This document shows positions 1 to 6,831 of a stretch of 23,554 bases of DNA, in pieces. Position 1 is the stretch's first letter. Each line of letters begins with the position of its first letter. The translations under genes were made by a program, and so were the position numbers. This DNA is from Chitinophagaceae bacterium UBA4407 (GTDB lineage: Bacteria; Bacteroidota; Bacteroidia; Chitinophagales; Chitinophagaceae). The notes under the pieces were generated by a model. It was not told where the DNA came from. It ran no database searches and saw only the letters and a list, made by a program, of their open reading frames with translations. The stretch spans positions 1 to 23,554 of the forward strand of contig DGQT01000108.1 of the NCBI GenBank assembly GCA_002390845.1, given 5' to 3'.

Positions 1-68
1 CCAGGCATTTGTATTTCATGGTTATCGTTCCTTGCGTCGCACACTTGTACAGTATAACATTAATGAGC
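1..68 (-). repeat. Dispersed intergenic repeat, copy E1 (type A core), cut by the window edge
   Basis: Read on the minus strand it contains GTACAAGTGTGCGACGCAAG, the type A core of the family found throughout the window, followed by the gene-proximal arm ending AAATGCCTGG at base 1. The arm closely resembles that of copy E8 (ACAAAAGCCTG). The gene-facing end points left, off the window. An open frame runs through the repeat from base 2 to a TGA at 71-73, but the repeat explains the sequence better than a gene. Confidence 0.8.
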
Positions 69-72
69 AATG

Positions 73-564
73 ATGATAAATATCAGGCACGCTGTTGATA
101 ATGATTTGCAAAAAATATTGGACATCTACAACGATGCCATATTAAATACCACTGCAGTATTTCAATACGATGTACATACAATTGAAATGCGGAAAGAATG
201 GTTTGCACAAAAACAAAAAGAGAGCTTTCCTGTTATTGTAGCTGTGGAAGACAATGCGGTTGTAGGTTTCAGCACATTTGGTCCGTTCAGAGCCTGGCAG
301 GGTTATAAATATTCAGTAGAGCATTCTATTTATGTTGAGAAAAATCAACGTGGTAAAGGCATTGGTAAATTATTAATGAGGCCGCTGATTGATGAAGCAA
401 GAAAAAAGAACATGCATACCATCATTGCCGGTATTGATGCAGATAATAAAACAAGTATTGCATTTCATAAACAATTTGGGTTTGAAGAAGTGGGTTATAT
501 AAAAGAAGTAGGTTGGAAATTTGAAAGGTGGCTGGATTTGGTTTTTATGCAATTGATTGTCTGA
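73..564 (+). CDS. GNAT N-acetyltransferase, phosphinothricin acetyltransferase-like
   Basis: A cytoplasmic acetyl-CoA-dependent N-acetyltransferase of about 163 residues, the normal length for the Pat/Bar/YncA group that acetylates phosphinothricin, methionine sulfoximine or similar amino acids. It begins INIRHAVDNDLQKILDIYND, a typical family opening. The acetyl-CoA pyrophosphate-binding motif QRGKGIGKLL is at about residues 93-102, and the C-terminal AFHKQFGFEEVGY matches the conserved last strands. Two ATGs are adjacent at 70 and 73; either could start it and the second matches family members better. The TGA stop at 562-564 lies inside the left arm of the hairpin at 559-655, so the last residues may have been altered by insertion of that element. 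The fold assignment is firm; the substrate is inferred. Confidence 0.9.
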   Translation: MINIRHAVDNDLQKILDIYNDAILNTTAVFQYDVHTIEMRKEWFAQKQKESFPVIVAVEDNAVVGFSTFGPFRAWQGYKYSVEHSIYVEKNQRGKGIGKLLMRPLIDEARKKNMHTIIAGIDADNKTSIAFHKQFGFEEVGYIKEVGWKFERWLDLVFMQLIV

Positions 565-655
565 ACTGGGATTTGGGGAGATTTAAAGGATTATGAAGAT
601 TAAATAATTATCAATCCTGTTAATCCCTAAAATCTTTTAAAATCCCCGTTCAGAC
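559..655. repeat. 97-bp imperfect hairpin with GATT units phased every 9-10 bases
   Basis: The outer arms GTCTGAAC (559-566) and GTTCAGAC (648-655) are exact inverses, and complementarity continues inward. The left arm carries ATT at 571, 581, 590 and 599; the right arm carries AATC at 613, 622, 631 and 641. The unit is therefore a palindrome built from short repeats about one helical turn apart. The left arm supplies the GNAT stop codon. The right arm abuts copy E2 of the dispersed repeat, whose distal arm appears shortened at 656. It could act as a transcription terminator structure, but there is no T tract, so I regard it as a palindromic repeat element. Confidence 0.8.
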
Positions 656-724
656 AACTTCCAACCGCAAAAGAGTGCGACGCAACAAAAGCATCATAGT
701 AATTCAAAAGTTAGGTTCATAAAA
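656..724 (+). repeat. Dispersed intergenic repeat, copy E2 (type A), forming the trpB leader
   Basis: It contains GAGTGCGACGCAAC at 673-686 preceded by TTCCAACCGCAAAA, and continues through GCATCATAGTAA to TTAGGTTCATAA, the gene-proximal end. That end is about 9 bases from the trpB ATG. The core-to-ATG distance and intervening sequence resemble the leaders of the GH5 gene (5698-5748) and the ADP-ribosylglycohydrolase gene (8362-8406). The distal arm found in E9 and E12 is missing, replaced by the hairpin at 559-655. Confidence 0.8.
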
Positions 725-732
725 AATATAAA

Positions 733-1956
733 ATGATAAACATAACAACACCGCTCAATAAAGGCACATATAAGCAACCGAATATTTATGGTTACTACGG
801 AAACTACGGTGGGGCGTATATTCCGGAGATGCTGCATCGTAATGTGGAAGAGTTACGCACAAGATATCTGGAGATCATGTATGATGATGCGTTTCAAAAA
901 GAGTACAAAGATTTGCTGCGTGATTATGTGGGCAGACCAACGCCGCTCTACCTGGCAAAGCGTTTGAGCAAATTGCACAACACAAATATTTATTTGAAGC
1001 GTGAAGATCTGAATCATACCGGTGCGCATAAGATCAACAATACGGTGGGGCAAATTTTGCTTGCATTGAAGCTTGGAAAGAAACGCATTATTGCAGAGAC
1101 AGGTGCCGGTCAGCATGGTGTGGCGACTGCAACAGTTTGTGCGTTGAAAGGTATTGAATGCGTGGTGTACATGGGGTCGAAAGATATCGAGCGACAAGCG
1201 CCAAATGTTGCACGCATGAAGATGCTTGGTGCAAAAGTGGTGCCTGCAACAAGTGGCAGCCAAACGCTGAAAGACGCTACCAACGAGGCTATCCGCGGAT
1301 GGATCAATGATCCGCTTGATACACATTATATTATTGGCAGTGTGGTTGGTCCGCATCCGTATCCTGATATGGTGGCGCGTTTTCAAAGTATCATCAGCGA
1401 AGAAACGCGCTGGCAGTTGAAAGAAAAGACAGGCAGCGAATTGCCCACGCATGTAATGGCATGTGTTGGTGGTGGCAGTAATGCGGCGGGCATGTTCTAT
1501 CATTATTTAGATGAGTTGAGTGTACAGTTGGTTGCTGTTGAAGCGGCTGGTCATGGTGTTAATAGTGGCATGAGTGCCGCAACAACACAGCTTGGCAAAC
1601 CCGGCATTTTGCATGGTAGTAAAAGTCTTGTTATGCAAACTGCAGATGGACAGGTTGTAGAGCCACATAGCATTTCAGCGGGTTTGGATTATCCGGGTGT
1701 TGGTCCGTTGCATGCGCATTTGTATGAGAGTGGTCGCGGCACATTCTTAAGCGCAACCGATGATGAAAGTTTGAAAGCTGCATTTGAATTAGCACAACTT
1801 GAAGGTATTATTCCTGCCTTGGAAAGTGCACATGCGTTGGCTGCGTTGCATCAAATGAAATTTAAAACGAGTGATCAGGTTGTTATTTGTTTGAGTGGAA
1901 GAGGGGATAAAGATCTGGCGACATATATGAAAGTGATGGAAGGAAATGTTATGTAG
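733..1956 (+). CDS. trpB: Tryptophan synthase beta chain
   Basis: It condenses indole with L-serine to give tryptophan, using PLP, as the beta subunit of the cytoplasmic alpha2beta2 complex. The 407-residue length is standard. The N-terminal YGYYGNYGGAYIPEML is diagnostic. The PLP Schiff-base lysine is K100 in HTGAHKINN, the substrate loop AETGAGQHG is at 121-128, and the phosphate-binding GGGSN is at 246-250. The ATG follows an A-rich leader that is the end of repeat E2. The stop TAG (1954-1956) lies in TTATGTAG, which aligns with the terminal sequence of repeat E3. It heads the run of trp and his genes, but is parted from trpA by a 562-bp stretch holding a repeat and the S23 cassette, which is unusual because trpB and trpA are often adjacent. 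Confidence 0.98.
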   Translation: MINITTPLNKGTYKQPNIYGYYGNYGGAYIPEMLHRNVEELRTRYLEIMYDDAFQKEYKDLLRDYVGRPTPLYLAKRLSKLHNTNIYLKREDLNHTGAHKINNTVGQILLALKLGKKRIIAETGAGQHGVATATVCALKGIECVVYMGSKDIERQAPNVARMKMLGAKVVPATSGSQTLKDATNEAIRGWINDPLDTHYIIGSVVGPHPYPDMVARFQSIISEETRWQLKEKTGSELPTHVMACVGGGSNAAGMFYHYLDELSVQLVAVEAAGHGVNSGMSAATTQLGKPGILHGSKSLVMQTADGQVVEPHSISAGLDYPGVGPLHAHLYESGRGTFLSATDDESLKAAFELAQLEGIIPALESAHALAALHQMKFKTSDQVVICLSGRGDKDLATYMKVMEGNVM

Positions 1957-2030
1957 TGTGCAGTTGTGCATATGGCATCGACTGTTGTGTCACTCACTTG
2001 TACTGATAGAAAATAGTTGAGCTGTAAGAA
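1949..2030 (-). repeat. Dispersed intergenic repeat, copy E3 (type B), overlapping the trpB stop
   Basis: The plus strand shows GTTGTGTCACTCACTTGTAC at 1984-2003, the exact inverse of the type B core. The gene-proximal arm runs left through ATGGCATCGAC to TTATGTA, which aligns with TTATGTAC at the ends of E6 and E12 and contains the trpB stop. The distal arm GTTGAGCTGTAAG reaches about 2030. With E2 it forms an inward-facing pair around trpB. Confidence 0.8.
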
Positions 2031-2044
2031 GAATATACAACACT

Positions 2045-2069
2045 CAATAATCAATATTTAATTTTCAAG
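2045..2069 (+). repeat. Left inverted repeat of the S23 cassette
   Basis: This 25-base AT-rich sequence begins CAATAATCAATATTTAA and ends TTTTCAAG. Its inverse occurs at 2474-2505 beyond the S23 gene with one substitution and one 7-base tandem duplication (AATATTG). It lies 13 bases before the GTG start. Confidence 0.8.
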
Positions 2070-2082
2070 TAATTAGATTGTC

Positions 2083-2460
2083 GTGAACGCAAGAGTTTTT
2101 GATCTGGAAGATAGATTAGTTGACTTCTCATCAAGGATTGTTGATGTTGTTGAAGCATTGCCAAACTCACGAGCTGCCAATTATATAGCAGGTCAATTGA
2201 TCAGATGCGGTTTAGCGCCTTCCTTATTATATGGAGAAGCTCAAAGTGCTGAGTCAAGAGATGATTTTATTCATAAAATGAAAATTGTTTTGAAGGAATT
2301 GAAAGAATCAAGAGTTTGTCTAAAGCTTATCAGGAAAAAAGAAATGATAAAACCGATTTCAAAGCTTGATGGAATTTTCAAAGAAACAGAAGAACTGGTT
2401 GCAATTGTTTCTAAAAGTATCGAGACCGCAAAGAAGAATAATCAAAAAGGAAAATCGTGA
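2083..2460 (+). CDS. Four-helix-bundle protein, 23S rRNA intervening-sequence (S23) family
   Basis: A 125-residue, mostly helical protein. The opening VFDLEDRLVDFSSRIVDVVE, the central AANYIAGQLIRCGLAPSLLY with GEAQSAESRDDFIHKM, and the KELKESRVCLKLI helix follow the order of the four-helix-bundle (TIGR02436/S23) family first found in 23S rRNA intervening sequences. The same fold is used by the Avd accessory protein of diversity-generating retroelements. The function of free-standing members is unknown; pentamer formation and nucleic-acid binding are known only for relatives. The start is GTG at 2083; no earlier start fits. The gene sits between inverted repeats inside the trp operon and on its coding strand, so it may be co-transcribed. 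It has no role in tryptophan synthesis that I can see, and I infer a passenger cassette. Confidence 0.85.
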   Translation: MNARVFDLEDRLVDFSSRIVDVVEALPNSRAANYIAGQLIRCGLAPSLLYGEAQSAESRDDFIHKMKIVLKELKESRVCLKLIRKKEMIKPISKLDGIFKETEELVAIVSKSIETAKKNNQKGKS

Positions 2461-2473
2461 TCTGGCTTTCTTC

Positions 2474-2505
2474 CTTGAAAATTGAATATTGAATATTGAT
2501 TATTG
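2474..2505 (-). repeat. Right inverted repeat of the S23 cassette
   Basis: It begins CTTGAAAATTGAATATTG and ends GATTATTG, matching the inverse of 2045-2069. An extra AATATTG unit (about 2484-2497) makes it 7 bases longer. It starts 13 bases after the S23 stop and ends 13 bases before the trpA ATG, so it also forms the trpA leader. Confidence 0.8.
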
Positions 2506-2518
2506 AATATTATATAAA

Positions 2519-3289
2519 ATGAATCGATTAGAAGAACTATTCACCCGTAAGCAAAGTAGAATTCTCAATGTTTACTGCACCGCAGGCTATCCGCAATTAG
2601 ACAGCACAGTTAAAGTAATGAAAACATTACAGGAAAATGGTGCTGATTTAATTGAACTCGGTATGCCTTACAGCGATCCGCTTGCAGACGGACCAGTAAT
2701 ACAAGCCAGTGGCAGCAAGGCTTTGGAGAATGGCATGAGCATTGAAGTTTTGTTTCAGCAGTTGAAAGATTTCAGGAAAGAAATTTATGTGCCTGTTATT
2801 TTGATGGGTTATATGAATCCCGTTCTGCAATTTGGCTTTGAAAAGTTTTGTCAATACTGTGCAGATGCACCAATAGATGGATTGATTCTTCCGGACTTAC
2901 CAGAGTATGAATATGAAACAGAATATGGTGAAATTATTCAGCGCTATGGATTGGATTTTATTTTTCTTGTTACACCCGAAACATCAGAAGAAAGAATTAG
3001 AAAATTAGATTCATTGAGCCGGGGTTTTTTATATGCAGTCTCATCTTCTTCCATTACCGGAAGTGACCAGGATTTCTCTGCAGTTGAAACTTATCTTGAA
3101 AGATTACAAAAGATGAAGTTAAAGAATCCAATTCTTGTTGGTTTTGGCATAAAAGATAAGCACACATTTGATATGGCTTGCAGCTATGCCAATGGGGCTA
3201 TTATAGGCAGTGCATATATAAAAGCTATAGAAGATGCAAATGATGTGGAAACAGCAACAAAAACATTCCTTGACACTATTTTGATATAA
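2519..3289 (+). CDS. trpA: Tryptophan synthase alpha chain
   Basis: A TIM-barrel enzyme that cleaves indole-3-glycerol phosphate to indole and glyceraldehyde 3-phosphate and channels indole to TrpB. At 256 residues it has normal length. The catalytic glutamate is E46 in ADLIELGMPYSDP and the catalytic aspartate D57 in PLADGPVIQ. VPVILMGYMNPV and the phosphate-site SSSSITG are present. The ATG follows the AT-rich right repeat of the S23 cassette, so its leader may have been changed by that insertion. Its TAA overlaps the hisH ATG by one base (TAATG, 3287-3291), showing translational coupling between a trp and a his gene. Confidence 0.98.
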   Translation: MNRLEELFTRKQSRILNVYCTAGYPQLDSTVKVMKTLQENGADLIELGMPYSDPLADGPVIQASGSKALENGMSIEVLFQQLKDFRKEIYVPVILMGYMNPVLQFGFEKFCQYCADAPIDGLILPDLPEYEYETEYGEIIQRYGLDFIFLVTPETSEERIRKLDSLSRGFLYAVSSSSITGSDQDFSAVETYLERLQKMKLKNPILVGFGIKDKHTFDMACSYANGAIIGSAYIKAIEDANDVETATKTFLDTILI

Positions 3290-3879
3290 TGAACCTTGTA
3301 ATTGTAAAATATAACGCAGGCAATATTCAAAGTGTTTTATATGCACTTGAACGCATAGGTGTTGAAGCATTGGTTACAGATGACCATGAAAAAATAAAGT
3401 CTGCAGACAAAGTGATCTTTCCCGGTGTTGGGGAAGCCAGCAGCGCCATGCGTTATTTAAAAGAACGAGGATTAGATGAAGTGCTGAAAAATCTTACACA
3501 ACCAGTACTTGGTGTTTGTCTTGGCATGCAGCTCATGTGTAAATATTCTGAAGAAAATAGCACTGACTGTCTGGGTATTTTTGATGAAGAAGTGAAGCAA
3601 TTCAAACCAACAGATAAATCAATCAAAGTACCCCAAATCGGCTGGAACAATATTTACAATTTAAAGACTGATCTTTTTAAAGGGCTTGCAGATGAAAGTT
3701 ATTGCTATTTTGTACATGGTTATTATGCAGCATTAGGAGAGCATACAATTGCAACCACAGATTATGTGCAGCCATACAGTTCAGGCTTGCGCAGAGATAA
3801 TTTTTATGGCGTGCAATTTCATCCGGAGAAGTCTGCCACAGTTGGAGAACAAATTTTAAAAAACTTTCTTGAATTATAA
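3289..3879 (+). CDS. hisH: Imidazole glycerol phosphate synthase, glutaminase subunit
   Basis: A class I glutamine amidotransferase that supplies ammonia to HisF for making IGP and AICAR in histidine synthesis. It has 196 residues. The nucleophile is C77 in GVCLGMQLMC, and the catalytic pair is H177 and E179 in GVQFHPEKS. The N-terminal YNAGNIQSV and oxyanion-region FPGVGEASSAM are characteristic. It overlaps trpA by one base and hisA starts two bases after its stop, so trpA-hisH-hisA are almost certainly on one transcript. Confidence 0.98.
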   Translation: MNLVIVKYNAGNIQSVLYALERIGVEALVTDDHEKIKSADKVIFPGVGEASSAMRYLKERGLDEVLKNLTQPVLGVCLGMQLMCKYSEENSTDCLGIFDEEVKQFKPTDKSIKVPQIGWNNIYNLKTDLFKGLADESYCYFVHGYYAALGEHTIATTDYVQPYSSGLRRDNFYGVQFHPEKSATVGEQILKNFLEL

Positions 3880-3881
3880 AT

Positions 3882-4604
3882 ATGCAAATTATCCCTGCAA
3901 TAGATATTATAGAAGGTAAATGTGTCCGCTTAACGCAAGGTGATTATGACCAAAAGAAAATTTACAACGAGCATCCCCTGGAAGTAGCAAAGGAGTTCGA
4001 AGGTGCCGGTTTGCAACGTTTGCACCTGGTTGATTTGGATGGGGCGAAAGCCGGTGTAGTAAAAAACTGGAAAGTATTGGAAACAATTGCTTCCAAAACA
4101 TCTCTTAATATTGACTTTGGTGGCGGCATTAAAAGAGAAGAAGATGTAAAAATTGTTTTTAGCTCTGGTGCTGCCTTGGCAACAATCGGCAGCCTGGCAG
4201 TAAAAAATGAATTTGAATTTGTAAAATGGTTACTCATATTTGGCGCTGATAAATTCTTACTTGGTGCAGATGTAAAAGAAGAAAAGATTGCGGTAAGCGG
4301 CTGGCTGGAAACAACAGATATATGGATATACGATTTTATTCAGAAGTATATTGATCATGGTGTGCAGCAAATTTTTTGTACAGATGTAAGTAAAGACGGC
4401 AAACTTGAAGGCCCTTCTGCTGAGTTGTATAAAACTATTATTACGCAATTTCCAAAATTAAATTTCATTGCGAGTGGCGGTGTTAGTTCTGTAAAAGATC
4501 TGGAAGAATTGAAAGAAATTGGTTGTAGCGGCGCTATAGTTGGTAAAGCGATTTATGAAGGAAGAATTAGTTTAAAAGAATTACAAACACTAAACAATAA
4601 ATAG
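3882..4604 (+). CDS. hisA: ProFAR isomerase (phosphoribosylformimino-AICAR-P isomerase)
   Basis: A (beta-alpha)8 barrel that converts ProFAR to PRFAR, the substrate of HisF. It has 240 residues. The catalytic acids are D8 in MQIIPAID and D168 in FCTDVSKDGKLEGP, which marks it as HisA and not HisF. The phosphate-binding glycines are DFGGGIK (78-84) and ASGGVSS. It follows hisH with a two-base gap, and its TAG shares one base with the GTG start of hisF (4602-4606). Gene order hisH-hisA-hisF is the classical his cluster core; hisIE is not present downstream in this window. Confidence 0.97.
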   Translation: MQIIPAIDIIEGKCVRLTQGDYDQKKIYNEHPLEVAKEFEGAGLQRLHLVDLDGAKAGVVKNWKVLETIASKTSLNIDFGGGIKREEDVKIVFSSGAALATIGSLAVKNEFEFVKWLLIFGADKFLLGADVKEEKIAVSGWLETTDIWIYDFIQKYIDHGVQQIFCTDVSKDGKLEGPSAELYKTIITQFPKLNFIASGGVSSVKDLEELKEIGCSGAIVGKAIYEGRISLKELQTLNNK

Positions 4605-5362
4605 TGCTTACAAAAAGAATCATTCCTTGTTTGGATATAAAAGATGGCCGTACCGTAAAAGGTACCAACTTCGTTGACCTTCGTGACGCAGGCGACCCGG
4701 TTGAACTTGGGGCATTCTACGCTCAGCAAGGTGCTGACGAACTGGTATTTCTTGACATTACTGCAACAGTGGAGAAAAGAAAAACGCTCAGTGAACTCGT
4801 TAATAAAATTTCACATCACATTAATATACCTTTTACAGTGGGTGGTGGCATTTCATCTGTTGAAGATGTAAGTGTGTTATTGCAAAACGGAGCAGATAAA
4901 ATTTCTGTAAACACTGCAGCTTTTAAACGCCCTGAATTGATTCGCGAACTGGAAAAAGATTTCGGCAGCCAATGCGTGGTACTTGCAATTGATACAAAAA
5001 AAGAAGCAGATGGGGAGTGGTATGTGTATCTGAATGGTGGCAGAACAAAAACAGATATGAAATGTACGGACTGGGCTAAACAAGCTGTAGATCTTGGAGC
5101 TGGCGAAATATTATTGACATCTATGAATCATGACGGCACTAAACAAGGCTTTGCATTGGATATTACATATACACTTTCAACAACACTGCCTGTTCCTGTT
5201 ATTGCCAGTGGTGGTGGTGGCACAATGCAGCATTTTGTTGATGTATTTAATAACGGAAAGGCAGATGCTGCTTTGGCTGCAAGCATATTTCATTTTAAGG
5301 AAATCAGTATTCCTGATCTGAAAAAATACCTGGCCCGCAATAATATAAATGTAAGAATATGA
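4604..5362 (+). CDS. hisF: Imidazole glycerol phosphate synthase, cyclase subunit
   Basis: It uses HisH-derived ammonia to turn PRFAR into imidazole glycerol phosphate and AICAR. It has 252 residues and starts at GTG overlapping the hisA stop. Conserved features are RIIPCLDIKDGRTVKGTNF with catalytic D11, VGGGISS at 79-85, the second catalytic aspartate D130 in VLAID, and LLTSMNHDGTKQGF. Its TGA lies within ATGA (5359-5362) with the ATG of a 59-codon frame, so the transcript continues into a small gene and not into hisI. Confidence 0.98.
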   Translation: MLTKRIIPCLDIKDGRTVKGTNFVDLRDAGDPVELGAFYAQQGADELVFLDITATVEKRKTLSELVNKISHHINIPFTVGGGISSVEDVSVLLQNGADKISVNTAAFKRPELIRELEKDFGSQCVVLAIDTKKEADGEWYVYLNGGRTKTDMKCTDWAKQAVDLGAGEILLTSMNHDGTKQGFALDITYTLSTTLPVPVIASGGGGTMQHFVDVFNNGKADAALAASIFHFKEISIPDLKKYLARNNINVRI

Positions 5363-5538
5363 TACTCTGGTTATTTCTTGCTGCGGCATCACTTTACCTT
5401 TTCTATGCAGTAAACCAAAGCAACCGCAATCGCAAAAGCAACCGGCGGGAACACATAAAAGAAAAGCAGGATGCGCTTATAGAAATGCTGCGCCATAAAA
5501 ATGATGATGATTCTCCAAATAAAAACGATAAGGCTTAG
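5359..5538 (+). CDS. 59-residue single-span membrane protein coupled to hisF
   Basis: Starts at the ATG of an ATGA overlap with hisF and ends TAG at 5536-5538. Residues 2-18 (ILWLFLAAASLYLFYAV) form one hydrophobic span. The rest is highly charged, with a basic stretch SNRNRKSNRREHIKEK, a short amphipathic helix, and a polar tail HKNDDDSPNKNDKA. The expected topology is an N-terminal anchor with a basic cytoplasmic tail. I do not recognise a family. The stop-start overlap, and a frame that stays open through lysine- and arginine-rich sequence, make a real gene likely. It may have nothing to do with histidine and simply share the transcript. Confidence 0.7.
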   Translation: MILWLFLAAASLYLFYAVNQSNRNRKSNRREHIKEKQDALIEMLRHKNDDDSPNKNDKA

Positions 5539-5654
5539 CTGCATCATATACATTTAATACATTCATTCATCAATAAAATATTGGTGTTTATTATTTGAGT
5601 AGAATATCTTGCAAGCATTGAATTGCTATATGATTGAAACAATAAGCCAGTTTC

Positions 5655-5734
5655 ACAATGGTGAAGTATAAACTTAAGCACAAGAGTGCGACGCAACGAT
5701 GCATCATAGAAGCAATGCAGTTTGGCTCATAATA
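5655..5734 (+). repeat. Dispersed intergenic repeat, copy E4 (type A), forming the GH5 leader
   Basis: The distal arm AATGGTGAAGTATAAACTT is followed by the core GAGTGCGACGCAAC (5684-5697) and the gene-proximal arm GATGCATCATAG to GTTTGGCTCATAATAA, ending 14 bases before the GH5 ATG. The arm is about 87 percent identical over 46 bases to copy E5 on the other side of GH5, in inverted orientation. Confidence 0.8.
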
Positions 5735-5748
5735 AAACTTGTAATAAA

Positions 5749-6708
5749 ATGAAAAAAATATCCTTTGTTTTATCACTTCTTTACTTTGGCTTTTCGCTTA
5801 CATACGCACAGTCTGTAAAAGTACACTGTAAGTTAAAAGTAGTTGGCACACAACTTACCGATGAACACGGAAACGCTGTGGTGCTGAGGGGGATGAGCTT
5901 TGGATGGAGTAATTTTCATCCGCGTTTTTATAGTGCAGGCACAGTAAACTGGCTGCATAACGATTGGAATTGCAGCGTGGTGCGTGCATCAATGGGTGTA
6001 GAACTTACAGGTGGTTATATTGAAAAGCCGGAAGAGTCAAAAGTACTGGTAAAAACTGTTGCAGACGCGGCAATAAAAGAAGGCATTTATGTAATTATAG
6101 ATTTTCACAGCCACAACATTCGCCTGCAGGAAGCCAAAGCTTTTTTTACTGAAATGGCCACACGCTATGCAAAATATCCAAACGTTATTTACGAAATTTT
6201 CAATGAGCCTGATTACGAAACATGGCCCGAGGTAAAAGCATATTCCACAGAAGTAATTGCAACTATAAGGGCCATTGACCATGATAATATTATTCTTGTT
6301 GGTTCGCCGAATTGGGACCAATATGTGAACCTTCCTGCAGCAGACCCAATAACAGGTTTTAGCAACCTGATGTACACCATGCATTTTTATGCAGACACGC
6401 ACAAGCAGGAGCTTAGAGACCGCACCGATGCTGCATTGCAGAAAGGGTTGCCCATTTTTATTTCGGAATGTGCAGGCATGTCTGCAAGCGGTGATGGGCC
6501 ATTGAATATGGAAGAATGGAATAAATGGATCACCTGGGCAGAGGCAAATAAATTAAGCTGGGTAACCTGGTCTGTAAGCGATAAAAATGAAACATGCTCC
6601 GTATTGCAAACTACTGCTTCATCAGATGGTAAATGGAAGGATGCAGACCTTAAAGAATCGGGTATTAAGACAAGGGAACTGTTGCGCAAATACAACGGCA
6701 AACAATAA
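5749..6708 (+). CDS. Secreted glycoside hydrolase family 5 (endoglucanase-like)
   Basis: An exported retaining beta-glycosidase of the GH5 (cellulase) family, likely acting on beta-1,4-glucan or a related polysaccharide outside the cytoplasm. Residues 1-20 form a signal peptide ending LTYAQ. The TIM-barrel landmarks are LRGMSFGWS (47-55), VIIDFHSHN (115-123), the acid/base E153 in YEIFNEPDYETW, MHFYADTH (211-218) and the nucleophile E240 in PIFISECAGMSASG. GH5_2-type catalytic domains are about this size; at 319 residues there is no room for a binding module or T9SS sorting domain. A TTG at 5722 extends the frame, but the ATG at 5749 begins a proper signal peptide. Flanked by inward-facing repeats E4 and E5. 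Confidence 0.92.
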   Translation: MKKISFVLSLLYFGFSLTYAQSVKVHCKLKVVGTQLTDEHGNAVVLRGMSFGWSNFHPRFYSAGTVNWLHNDWNCSVVRASMGVELTGGYIEKPEESKVLVKTVADAAIKEGIYVIIDFHSHNIRLQEAKAFFTEMATRYAKYPNVIYEIFNEPDYETWPEVKAYSTEVIATIRAIDHDNIILVGSPNWDQYVNLPAADPITGFSNLMYTMHFYADTHKQELRDRTDAALQKGLPIFISECAGMSASGDGPLNMEEWNKWITWAEANKLSWVTWSVSDKNETCSVLQTTASSDGKWKDADLKESGIKTRELLRKYNGKQ

Positions 6709-6740
6709 ACCTTTTTTATTTCAATTGTATGATATGCTTT

Positions 6741-6826
6741 TTATGAGCCCATCTGCATTGCTACTATTATACATCGTTGCGTCGCACACTTTTACGTTCG
6801 ATTCTTTTCCCGACACGTAGCGCAGC
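6741..6826 (-). repeat. Dispersed intergenic repeat, copy E5 (type A), between convergent genes
   Basis: The plus strand shows GTTGCGTCGCACACTTTTAC at 6776-6795. The gene-proximal arm, TTATGAGCCCATCTGCATTG, faces the GH5 stop 32 bases away. The distal arm TTCCCGACACGTAGCGCAG ends 5 bases from the stop of the ADP-ribosylglycohydrolase-fold gene. It occupies most of the 123-bp convergent gap. Confidence 0.8.
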
Positions 6827-6831
6827 CTTGT

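Noticed and set aside
2..73. Open frame from the window edge ending at a TGA that overlaps the GNAT ATG
   Set aside because: Nearly all of it is dispersed repeat E1 read in one frame; the residues (SLRRTLVQY) come from the repeat core. Sequence to the left would be needed to support a gene.
853..1503. 216-codon minus-strand frame inside trpB
   Set aside because: It lies opposite a highly conserved trpB, is rich in Cys and His as expected from antisense reading, and matches no family I know.
5570..5600. AATAAA/TTTATT inverted repeat after the trp-his operon as a terminator
   Set aside because: The stem is six AT pairs with an unstable loop and no clear T run, so it is too weak to call.
5722..5748. 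Upstream TTG start for the GH5 gene
   Set aside because: It would begin inside repeat E4 and add nine residues ahead of a complete signal peptide starting at the ATG at 5749.
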